DNA of 64,000 bases from Plotosus lineatus (taxonomy: Eukaryota; Chordata; Actinopteri; Siluriformes; Plotosidae), in assembly GCA_024760905.1 (NCBI GenBank), contig CM045734.1:37726064-37790063 (forward strand), read 5' to 3'. The first letter of the stretch is position 1; each line of letters begins with the position of its first letter. Both the position numbers and the translations under genes were made by a program. Below, one piece after another: positions 46,373-59,400 of the stretch. The notes beneath the pieces were generated by a model, which was given only the letters and a program-made list of their open reading frames with translations, had not been told where the DNA came from and ran no database searches.

Positions 46373-49300
46373 GTGCGCCCTCTTGCACTGCTTTTATTGT
46401 TGCACTGTTCTTTCAAATTTCTCATTCAAATACCTCATTATTATTATTTTTTTATTATTATTTATTAATGTTTGTATGATATCAATTGAATGAAGCACAC
46501 AACTTCAATCTGATTACATTTGGTAACACAGTATTGTGTCTTCAGAAATCATGCCAGCTTTATACCAGTTTATTGCGTTGTGAAAAAAACAGAATGTACA
46601 GTCCTTGCCAAGATAAAAAGACAACACCACCCAAAGCTATAATTTTGTTGCTTGAGTATTTCAGTTTCGCTGCACCACAGGGAATATCCCAGAGCATGCT
46701 ACGTACCTTCTGTGTCCATGCTGTCTACTTCTGAGTTTTGGTTTAATATATACATAGATAGCTATTTAGATAGATACACACTCATTCACAGCTATGAGCA
46801 ATTTTGAATGTCCAGTTATTGTCTTAAATATTGTCTCTACATGTCTTAAAATTATGAGGAAACCCTGAGATACATGAGGAAAACATGCAAACTCCACATA
46901 TAGTGGCTCTGGTTGATGGGCAGGTTCAAAGCCAGAACCTGCTCGCTGTGAAATACCTGTGGTAATCATCATTCATTCATTCATTTTATGAACTGCCTAA
47001 TCCTAATTAGAGTCATGGGGGAGGCTGGTACCCATGCCAGCTGACTCTGGGCGAGGGCAGCGTACACCATGGACAGCTTGCCAGGCCACCACAGGGCCAA
47101 AACGTACACATCTATTCACACTCACAAGTAGGGATGATTAGGAACAGCCAATTAGCCTACTGTGCATGCTTTTGGACTGTGGAAGGAAACGGGAGTAATC
47201 AGAGGAAACCCACACAAGCATGGAGAGAACATGAAACCTCCACATAGAAACGTCTGAGCTGGGAATTGAACTCAGGCCTTCTAGCTGTGAGGCCAACATG
47301 TTAATCACTACTCCACCAGACCGCCTGCTAATCATCCAACAGGATACAAAAAATAATGCATACGAATCATATTATCATCTTAACTATTCTGTACAGAGAT
47401 CTTTTATATAATGTTACTTTTTAGAACAAATTTTCACCCAATATACAATCGGCCCTCTACTTACGAAATTAATCCATTCCAGAGCCTTTTTCGGAGCCTG
47501 GAGTTTTCGTAAGTAGAGACACATTTTACATGTAAAATTAATAATAAAAAACATTATTTATTAAACCAATTTAACATTTTATTCACATGTTTATTAATTA
47601 AACCATTATTAAACATTTTTTTATTAACGCACACACTATCTCTCTCTATCTCTCTTTCTCTCTTTTTCTCTCTCTCTATCAGACACACACAAACAAGAAC
47701 ACTATCTCTCTATCGCTCTCTCACACACACACACACAAACAACACACATTTGTGGCGCGCTCCGCCGAATGCAGGCTCTGCCCATACGCAGCGTGCAGCC
47801 AACGCCAGAGCTTTTAAGACGGGGTATTTAAAGTGCACTCCCTGCTTGACAGATCGGAGGTCCGGACTCAACATTAACTTGTTTCCTTGAGGGATCGGAG
47901 GTCCGGATGAGCCGCGTTTTGCCCACATTCAGCGGAGCGTGCCACATTTATTAAACATTTACTGAATTAACCAACTTAAAAAAAACGAAAAGCTGCAATG
48001 AGCACTTCAAAACTCACGAACCAACAGTACATCTCTCCTTTACGCGTGTGACAAACAAGCTTTATGGGTGCAGTATGATGGAGATTCAGCTCTCTCCTAG
48101 CCAATGGGAGACCAATGGGAGGCCAGCGTGGCGGGATTTTGGGAGACAGCCAATGAGAGAGCAACTTGCGCATTGTTTGAATTTTTGAATGGAGCGTTTG
48201 GCGATTTTCGTAAGAAGTAGTTGTTTCGTATACAGAGGGCGAAAATTTAGGAAAATGTTTTTCGTAACCTGGATTTTTTGTATTCAGAGGTTTTCGTAAG
48301 TAGAGGGCCGACTGTATAAAGCTTTGATTCAGAATAAAAGTTGCTTGATTTTAATAAATTAACTGCCACTAGGTAGCGTAGTGATTAGCACGTCCGCCTC
48401 ACAGCAAGAAGGTCCTGGGTTTGATTTCCAGTCTGGGTGTTTCTGTGTGGAGTTTCCATGTTTTTCTCATGCTTGTATGGGTTCCCTCCGTGTACTCCTA
48501 TCTCAGTCCAAAAACATGCAAAGTAGGTTAATTAGCTATTGTGAATCGTACGTAGGTGTGAGTGTGAGTATGACTGGTTTTGTGAGTGTGAGCTCTGCAA
48601 TGACCTGGCGAGGTGTTCAGGGTGTACCCCGCCCTCGTGTAGAGTCGGCTGAGACAGGCACCAGCCTCCCCGTGACCCTAATTAGGATTAAGCGGTTCAG
48701 AAAATGAATGAATGAATCTGTTCCAAGCTTTATGAGATGGGGGCTGGTTGGTTTATAACGAAACCGAATCAATCATCCAGCTAAATGGATCATGAAAGCC
48801 ATGGGAGCACAGCTAGTAGAAACCAAAATCGAGCTGTTAAAGCAGTTGCAACTAACTGGGCCTGGAAACCAATAGATAATTTTTGAAAGACGTTGCCCAA
48901 ATTTTCGTAAACAGATGACCAGAGCATATGAATCAGTGATGCGTGGGATTGTTGGCAACTGTCACAAAAATGATTGATGCCAGTCAATTTTAGAGTTCAA
49001 GTTTTAAGTAATACATACAGTGCCATATTTTTAATTGAAGTAAACCCTGTTTGGCACATATTGAGGAAGAAAGGACTCTGGAAAGGTATCCTCCCAGAAG
49101 TCCCATACTGTTCCCACACCGTTTAATAGCTCACAATGAGGAGCCCCAGAGATAAAGTATCCTCTCTATTAGGGTAGAACTTTGTTCAGCCCTGAACCAA
49201 GTAGCTGTCTTGCAGATCAGTTCCCCTTGTGTCACCCAGAGCGCTCTGGAGTAATCAGTAAAAGAAAGAACAGACACCGATAGAAATGGTGTTCCAGTCT

Positions 49301-52300
49301 TTATTCACAGATCACCGAAGAAAGTGAACAAGTACATGGATATATATACACTTCAACTGAGAACTTAAAACAGCATGACGTATAGCTGATAGATATCAGG
49401 TAATTGTGACCCGGTCAAGTCATTAATTATAGGCCACTTTGGTTGAGCAATGTTTTGCTAAAAAGGAGAAATGGAATGTTCATCAGTTCATTTCAACTTC
49501 TGTAATTGCTTAATCCTAATTAGGTCACGGGGGATGCTGGCGCCCATACCAGCCGTCTCCAGGTGAAGGCAGAGTACACCCTGGACAGCTCGCCAGGCCA
49601 TCGCAGGGCAGAAACACACTGACGGCTTTGCAGCCTACTCTTAGCGAAAGTTGGCAATGGTTCTTTTACATGCCTCACACCATAGACAGCCGGCCTTTAA
49701 TAACCCAGTTAGCTGCACTGGGGGATGGAATGTTCTAGCTGATTTATTTCTGACTCTTGAAAAGAGTTATAAGGGTCTTTTTGGTATCCCTTCCTCTTTT
49801 TTGTACCATAAACAATTTTGAAATGTTCCACAACATAAAAATAGAGACATGGGAAGAAGTCTTTTCCCACAGTACTAATAATTATAGATACATGCAAAAA
49901 CTTGAGTAAATTAATCAGTTTAAAACGTAAAAAGTAGAATAAAATGAAAAAAAAAACCACATTGCTCAAGGGGTACAGATACATTGTTAATTTCTTTAGC
50001 TGATTCATACTAAAATAAGAAGTAATAAGTTATATTAGTACAAAATAGCACAAAATCCCTTTCACTCTCATAACCACAAAAGATGATACCTGTTGATTTA
50101 GGAGGCAGCAAGAGAAATACATCAAAAGGAAAATCCCTCATAAAAGAAGTTATTTGTTCTATATAATCAACTGGAATTGGCTGAGATGGGCACCATCCTC
50201 CCTGCAAGGCTAATAAGGATTAAACGGTTCAGAAAATAAATGGTTCCAACTGCAAAACCTGAGTTTATTTTTCTCGACTGACTGTCCCTTTAAATTAGAT
50301 TCAAAATCATTTTTGAGAGATAAAACAAAAATCACATTTTACCAAATACATATATCCCACAAGAAAGAATAAGAATAAAGGATCCAGTAAACTGACATTC
50401 ACCATCTGAAGCATCTTTCCAGACTACAAAGTTTCCTAACTATTGTCAAAAACATAGTTGTAAGCAAACTATACTGCAGCCTCTGCTGTTAAGCGGTGCC
50501 TGTACTGGTCTGTCGTGGTGAAGAAGGAGCTGAGCCGCAAGGCGAAGCTCTCAATTTACCAGTCGATCTACGTTCCAACCCTCACCTATGGTCACGAGCT
50601 TTGGGAAATGACTGAAAGAACAAGATCACGGATATAAGCGGCTGAAATGAGCTTCCTTCGCCGGGTGGCGGGGTTCTCCCTTAGAGATAAGGTGAGAGGC
50701 TCCGCTATCCGGGGAGAGCTCGGAGTAGATCCGCTGCTCCTCCGCATTGAGAGGGGCCAGTTGAGGTGGCTCGGGCATCTGGTCAGAATGCCCCCGGACG
50801 CCTCCCTGGTGTGGTGTTTCGGGCATGTCCAACCGGGAAGAGACCCCGGGGTCAACCTAGAACACGCTGGAGGGACTATGTCTCTCGGCTTGTCTGGGAC
50901 CGCCTCGGTGTCCCCCCGGGAGAGTTGGAGGAAGTGGCTCGGGAGAGGGACGTCTGGACCTCTTTGCTAAGGTTGCTGCCCCCGCGACCCGACCCTGGAC
51001 TAAGCGGAAGAAGATGATGATGATGATGATATACAAGCCCTTAAAGCTGAGAAAATATACAAGTAAAAAAAGGCACATTTTACCTAAACCAACATTAGAC
51101 ATAATAACGTGTATTAAACCTAATGAGTAGCAGAATAACATCATCAAGGTCTACAGTGTCACTTATGTGTGCAGGTAAATAAGTAGTGATAATGCTAAGT
51201 ATTAAAGAAAAAAACGTCCCACAAATTTAGTCATAAAAACAATTTAAGTGAAGACAATCAAATGAGCCTTCGAGCAAGATAGCCTATAAGAGTGAACATC
51301 AATAAATAAATGAATGAATAAATAAAAATTCTAACAGGCTGAATTTACAAGAAATACTCAATACGCCTTAAGCAAAGTGAAAGGAATGACCCAGGTGAGA
51401 GTTTACCAATGTTTAGTGTTAAGGATTCATAGTTTGACTGTTGGTAGCATCACTCAGTGGATTAATCTTTATTAATGAAGTCAATTGCACACCAGGGTCA
51501 GTAAATGTTCGGAGAGCTTCCTCCAACAAAATGATTCCTCACTCAGCTGGATAGTGTGAGGCCAGATTGAGGTTTGAATTCAGTTTGTGTCTTCAAAAAA
51601 ACACTGGTATAATGATTACAATGGATAGCAATGTACAATTATATGTTATTTTACTTTTAGGTAAGAGAGTATTTCACATAAGTAAGTTAAAATTAAGTTA
51701 ATGTAACATTGTTTAACAAAAAAGGCATGATTATGATTAGATATGCTATTTGTTTTCTATTTGTTTCAGACCATTGCCGTGGAGCAATTAAAAAAACAAG
51801 TGGTGACAAACAAAAATTATTAAGCTTACAGAAGATCCATAAACCAAACAGATTTGGAGAGAGACATATTCATCTTGCTGTGATGAAAGGAGATCATCAT
51901 TCTGTGAAACAAATTATTAAAGTTGGTGCCTCTGTCAACGTGGCTGATAATGCCGGTAGAGTATAGTATAAGATGATCCATCCATTGGTTTGGGCTAAAG
52001 CAGGTTTTAAGAAGTAATACTAGAGGTTCCACCTTTCTACCCATTGATAAATTGGTCGTCATTAAAGAATTTAAGATGGTGATCATGTGATTATTTTAGG
52101 TTGGACTCCACTTCATGAAGCAGTATTAACACATAATTACACCATAATGGAGACTTTACTTAGAGCCGGAGCCATGGTCAATGCAGAGGGATATGAAGGG
52201 ATCACACCTTTACAAGATGCAGTCAAACTTGGTAACATTAAGGTTCGTGTCTTCATCTGTCTCTGAACTAGTAATCTTCCAGTGATTTGTATTTTTAACC

Positions 52301-54982
52301 ATGGCTTTAATTTTGTGAATCTAGCTTGTTAATCTACTGTTAAAGTGGGGTGCTGATCCATTGCTGAAGAATCAAAAGGGAGTCAATGCCATCGAATTAA
52401 GTCAGCACAATGATATAGAGAGACTACTGAGACAATATGCAGCCAAGGCTTGTAAAGTAAGTAGTTAGCTATTAACAGAAGACATGCATGCTTGGTAGCA
52501 TACCTGAGTCAGTGGTCCTGATATGTTTGTTCAATGAAATGACTTAGGTATGCTACCAAGCATGCGTGTATATGTGGCTAGTATTATTTAAAAGCTCAGC
52601 CATTGTAAAAGATAGCAATTATGTGATGAACACTCATTCTTTACACTTACAGAACCATGGCAAATTATTTTTTATTTTTCTGTTTTTGTTTATTCATAAC
52701 ACTTAATTTTTGATCTCCAAATAAATTAAGTGTAATAAAAAAGACAACTTGAGTAAATAAAACAGAATGTTCAAAAGATCTTTGAAACGCTACACCTTTA
52801 CGATCCTTGTGAAAAAGTAATTGTTCCCTTAGTCACTCAAACTAAGTTTAATTTGTAAAGGGTTAAATTAGATTCCTTTACTGCTGACACTCTAGTTGAA
52901 CCTAGAAATCAGATAAATACAACCTTTCCAGCGATGTAAATTTACTTTAAGGTTTGAATAAATACACTGTGCTTTGGTCAAGAGAAAATCCAGAAAACCT
53001 AAGAAACAATTATTAAAATATTAAGAAAAGTTAAGAAAAGGCTGCAAATTGATCTTTCAAATTTTGTGACTCCACTGGGAGAGCTGTGATCTCCAGAAAG
53101 TATGGAACAGTGGTAAATTAGCCCAGGAGTGACCAGCCTAGCAAAATTACTGTAATATCACACAGAAAACTCATCCCAAAAGTCATATACTAATTCAGCA
53201 GAAGTATGTAAGGAGCTGTGCCTCTCTCACTTCAGAGCCGGGGTTCATGATTCCACCATGAAAAAGACAACTGGCAAAATAGGAAAGTGGCAAAACAAAA
53301 TCTGCTGCTAAGCAAAAATAACAAACAAAAAAAAACTTTCTGAGAGAGAAGAATGAATATATATACAGTCGGACCTCTACTTACGAAAACCTCTGAATAC
53401 GAAAAATCCAGGTTACGAAAAACATTTTCCTAAATTTTCGTCCTCTTTTTACGAAAAGCGCCAAACGTGCCATTCAAAAATTCAATCGCCCATTCACAAA
53501 TTCAAACAATGCACCCCATTCTCCTGCTCAGGAACTTCATACATTTGTTCCTAGCCATGTGCTTGTGCTAAAGTTGACCTTTGTGTTGATTGGTTCAATG
53601 TGCCATGTGCTAAAGTTGACATTCATGTTGATTGGCTCGATTTTATATGGGGGGGATATTTAAAGGAACAGCACCAGGAGGGAAAATTAACGGGTCTTTT
53701 TTTTTTAATTATGCTGTTTTCTTTTTATTTTCAGCTCTCATGTAAGTAATTTGGTTGATACCACAAAAGGAATAACACAAATACCAGTAAAACTCTATTG
53801 TTCTGTTATTAATCATGTTTTCCTCCTCTATGGTAATAAACACTTACAGTTACACTCTGCTGGTCACATTTTAATAAGTGCCCACCCACTCAAATTTTTT
53901 AAGTGCCCTAGGCGCTTATCACGTCAAATACGGTGTGTGTGTGTGTATGTATATACAGTATGCCCTTGACTATTCGCGGTTTTGCACCCACGGTTTGAGT
54001 ATTTGTTGACTGCCGAGCAACCGGCACATGATTCAAATTCAGGCAATGGCTGTCCGCCTTTCTCCTGATTGGTTGAGCTGATGTCCCGCCCCTTTTTCCT
54101 CATTCGCGCACAAGTTGTCAATGAGCCTCTTTTTTTGTGTGTGTTTTAATTACCAGTTAAGCTCTATGATACCACTCAAACGCTATGCGTCTTCTCTGGC
54201 TAAGCGATAGAAAACGCTGGCTGTCTCTTCTGAAGAAATAAGACTTTCTCCTGAGAAACAACGGTTTTCTCTGAACTGTTGTATTAAAGTCTTTTTCAAT
54301 TATTATTCCAGTCCAGTACCTAAGTTCATGTTTATGCGTGAGATTTTATGTTCTGTAGCATATTTAACAAATGATACCAAAAGGATAAACTTTATTACAA
54401 TACTCCTTATGTCCTTTTACATTGAACTTGGAGTGACGTCTCCAAGATGGCGCTGCCCAGAGGGTGACGTCGCGGCGTTCTCAGAGTCAAATTGATGTTG
54501 CCCTCACTCCAAGACGTCACTCCAAGTTCAATGTAAAAGGACATGAAGCGTAATAAAGTTTATCCTTTTGGTATCATTTGTTAAACATGCTACAGAACAT
54601 AAAATCTCACGCACAAACATTCTAAGAATTAACTTAGGTACTGTACTGGAATAGTAATTGAAAAAGACTTGAAAACGAGTGCTTTACAACAGTATATGCT
54701 GTATAATGTTTATATTTTATCATAAATAAAAATAAGAGTAAAAATTGAAAAGTTTTTCTTAATTATTACTATATTTTACTACATTAATACTGTATTAATG
54801 AGTAAGACTGCCTTTTGGATGTGTTTAAGAAGCATATTTTAGCACATGTAATAGATACATAGTATTTTACTTCCGGCTGCTCATTTGCGCATGTGACGTG
54901 ATACATGGGGTTTTACTTCCAGGTACAGAACTCGTGGATTAGCTCGATTTGCGGGAGGGCTCGGAACCGAATGTCGAGGGCC

Positions 54983-55073
<91 letters not shown>

Positions 55074-55406
55074 TATAGTCGGCCCTCTACCTACGAAATT
55101 AATCCGTTCCAGCGCCTTTTTTGTAATGCAGGGATTTCATCAGTAGGGGTCGCATGTTACATGTTAAACGCCTGATTCGGTCCAAGGCTCCAGTCTTTTG
55201 ATTGGATAAACCGCAGAAACCTTTTAAAAATGATAAAGGTACACCAATTTTGTATGAAATATATGTTAAAAGTAAAAGAAAAAATATTTATTAAACCATT
55301 TAAACATTTTATTAACATATTAAACCATTTTATGAACATATTTATTCATTAAACCATTATTATACATTTTTATTAACACACACACATACACACCTGTCTC
55401 TCTTTT

Positions 55407-55447
<41 letters not shown>

Positions 55448-55655
55448 GACACATTACAATGTATACAATACACATGTTTTATTCTAGCATTGCGGGCCAG
55501 CGCATTTCCTGCTTGACAAGGGAGGTCCAAACTCAACTTTAACCTGATTCCTTGAGGGATCGGAATTCCAGATGAGCTCAAATGCGCCCACATTTATTAA
55601 ACATTTACTGAATTAAACAACTTAAAAAAAACAAACTAAAAACAAAAGGGTAAAG

Positions 55656-55729
<74 letters not shown>

Positions 55730-56113
55730 TTGCGCGCACGCACACACACACTCTCTCTATCACACACACCCACACACACATACACACACGTTTTATTTAA
55801 AGCGGAAGTACAGTACCTTTTGAAAGATCAGAGGTCCTCACTGTATTTCCGCTTTAAGGTCTCCTTCTGGTTCTGCGGCATCCCTCCTAGCCAATGTGAG
55901 GCCAGCGAGGCGGGATGTTGAGAGACAGCCAATGAGAGAGCAACTCATGCATCATGTGAAATTTTGATTGGCGCGTTTGAATTTTGAATTTCGTTTCGTA
56001 AGAGGGGGTTGTTTTCGTTTCCCGGGTACGTAAACTTAGGAAAATGTTCTTCGTAACCCGGGGATTTCGTACCCAGGGGGCTTTGTAAGTAGGGGGCCGA
56101 CTGTATATATACA

Positions 56114-56147
<34 letters not shown>

Positions 56148-56374
56148 AATACACAGAGATCCCTTACTACTTCGTGCTTCAATTCATACGGCTTCAGTGC
56201 ATCGTGTTTTTTTTTGTTTTTGTTTTAATATTCATAAAATTAAAAAATAAGGAAATTAAGGAAGGATAAGGGAAAAAGTTAAGGAAAATGCCGCAAAACA
56301 AGGCCAATTATGCAAAAAAAACCCGTAAACAAACACAAAACAAAAAAACAACTGAAAACCTCACATCAAAACTG

Positions 56375-56414
<40 letters not shown>

Positions 56415-59400
56415 TGAGTATAGTTTTTGTTTTAGTCTGTAAATATTTTTTAGAAGGATAATAAATTACACCATTGTCTGTTCAGCAAAATGTTTACTTC
56501 CCAAGCAGTAAAGGAACCTTCTTATTAGCTTAATTTCCTGCAGCTATTTCGCAGCATAAGCTATTGTCGACTGTGATAGAACCTTTTGGTTAAATGCCAG
56601 ACATTTCTGCTACTGCTTCCAAAAGCTCCATCAATAACTCTGCAGTAATTCTACTTCCCTACTTCAACAGTCTTGAGAACTGCTTTCTGGACTACATTCC
56701 AGAAAGCAGAATTTGGAAGTTAGGCATATGCCACCATTAAAAAAAAAAGAAAGAAGAGGGGGAAATGTTTATGTATCAAAGGCAGGCCATGTCACTCACT
56801 GTCTATGGTGAGAGGCATGTAAAAGAACCAGTGCTGACTTTCGTAAAGAGTAGGCTGCAAATCCCTCAGCGTGTTTTTGTCCCTTGCTAAAAGGGTTGTG
56901 ACAGGAAGGGCATCCGACGTAAAAACCCATGCCAAATCAAATGTGCGAATCAGATGATTCGCTGTGGCGACTCTTGAGAACAGGAAAAAGCCAAAAGAAA
57001 AGAAGTGTGTGTCAACCTTCACAAGTAAGACAATGGCTACAAGAAAATAGCAACTTGCCTGCACCTGCCCATATCTACGGTCAGAGGAATCACTAAGATC
57101 TTCAAAACAACTGGAACAGCGGTAAACAAGCCTGGATGAGGACACAAGGTTATTTTGCCACCATGCACAGTGAAGAGGATGGTAAGAGAAACAGAAATTT
57201 CTCCAGAGCTCACTGTTAAGGAATTGCAACAAATGGTAGCATCTTGGGGTCAGAAAGTCTCCAAAAACCTTCAGAGGCAAACATCTGAAGTTCGCTAAGC
57301 AGTACTGGGACTTCGACTGGGACTGTGTGCTTTGGTCAGATGAGACCAAGATAGAGCATTTTGGCAACAAACACTCTAAGTGGGTCTGGCGGAACAGAAA
57401 AGATGAATATGTAGAAAAGCACCTCATGCCCACTGTGAAGTATGGGGGAAGATTGGTGATGCTGTGGGCCTGTTTCTCTTCCAGAGGCCCTCTAACCTTG
57501 TTAGAGTGCATGACATCATGAACACTTTGAAATACCAGGACATTTTAAATAAAAATTTGGTGGCTTCTGCCCAAAAGCTGAATATGGGTTGTCACTGGCT
57601 CTTTTCACAAGATAATGACCCTAAACATGTGGCCAAATCTACACTGAAATCTACACAGACACACAGAATCAAGCTCCTTCCAGGGCTATCTCAGTCCTGA
57701 GGCCTCAACCCCACTGAAAATGTGTGAAATGAGCTGAAGAAGAGAGTGCAGAGGAGAGGACCCAGATCGCTGGATGGTTTATAGAAATTGTGCAGAGAGG
57801 AAGGGTCCAAGATCCATTGTTCTGTTTTCTCCCATCTTGTGAAACGTTATAGGAGAATATTAGGTTCTGTTTTTTTGATAAAAGACATCAGGGGTGTTAA
57901 TAATTGTGCCACACATGATTTTATGTAAAATAATGGTTTCTTAATGTGGGACTTTTTCCCCACTGAATAAATGCACTTGAATTAAACGTTGGATTTTCCT
58001 CTTTTTTCCCCCATTGTGGTTCGATGTTATTTAGAGAAGGGAAAACCCCCAGAATTTATTAGAAGTTAAAAAAATATCTCACCCGGGGTGCCAATAATAA
58101 TGGTGAGCACATTTATCAAATCTTTTGACTGCATCGGCCACTCCATTATTTACAGTGTACAAGATGACCGCTTCTTCTCTAAATAGTAATTGCACAGATG
58201 AGAGTGTTTTGGGTCATTCTGTTATAGGAGGAAAATGGCTTCAATCAAGTGCTGTCTCTTTTACCCTATGCAAATTTGCCACTTTACCAATATCATCCCA
58301 GATCTCCACTGTCAACATCTTTTTCTTTATTCTGCACCTTACAATTATTCTTCCCTAAAAAACCCCCAAAAAAACTAAACTAACATTCATATAACTAAAG
58401 TTCATATATTTTATATTATATCTTCTGATTTGCATGATAAAACTTTGGCATTGGTTTTACGTCGGATACCCTTCCTGACACAACCCTCTGCATTTCTCCG
58501 GGCTTGGGACCGGCATAAGGGGGAGAGACACTGATTAGTGCGCCCCCCGCGCCTCATGGCTGCTCCCAAAGAAGAGAGTTATGGATGTGGTGAAAGAAGA
58601 CATGGTTGTTGGAGTAAGAGAAGACGATGCAGAGGACAGGGTGAGATGGAGGCGGATGATTTGCTGTGGCGACCCCTGAAGGGAACAGCGAAAGGAAAAG
58701 AAGAAGATCTACGTCATTTTTTCTCCCAGTTTTACTCTGTCCGATGTCTCTCTTCTGTTATCCATCCTAAATTTTTCATTTTGTTGGCCAGTCTCAGAGA
58801 TTTTTCTTTTTTACTTCAGAAGTCACCTGTTTTGTGGGTTCTTTATAGTGAAGCTGCCAATTGAGTATATGCCAGGAATCTGGATAAAACTAGTTTCCAT
58901 TTTTTTGTGAAGAGGGTACAGTGGTACCTCACCTTACGAAAGTCTCACCAAACGAAAAATGTAGGTTACGAAAAGCATTTTCGTAAAATTTTTGTCTCAG
59001 GATACGAAACAAGTTCACATTACGAAAGCGCATCTTAAAAATTCAATTCAAACGCGCCATTCAAACATGAAAACGTACCATTCAAACAATGCACGAGCTG
59101 CTCTCCCATCAATGACATTCAAACATCCCGCCCCGCTGGCCTCCCATTGGCTAACAACTGAGCTGTCGTTCATGTCGCCTTCACTCAAGCGCTATCCTGG
59201 ACAGGTCCACCTGACGCCATTTTGAACATGGATCCCATTCCCTAGGAGGAATGACGCAGCTACCTCCCATTACCTATTATAGAGTCGAATCCACCATGAT
59301 GCTTTTTGTGTAAAGGACAGAGTTACTGTTGTTTTATGCTTTATTTCTTGGCTCAGGCTTTTAACCTTCCATAAACATTTGTAAGATTATAACTCTGCTA

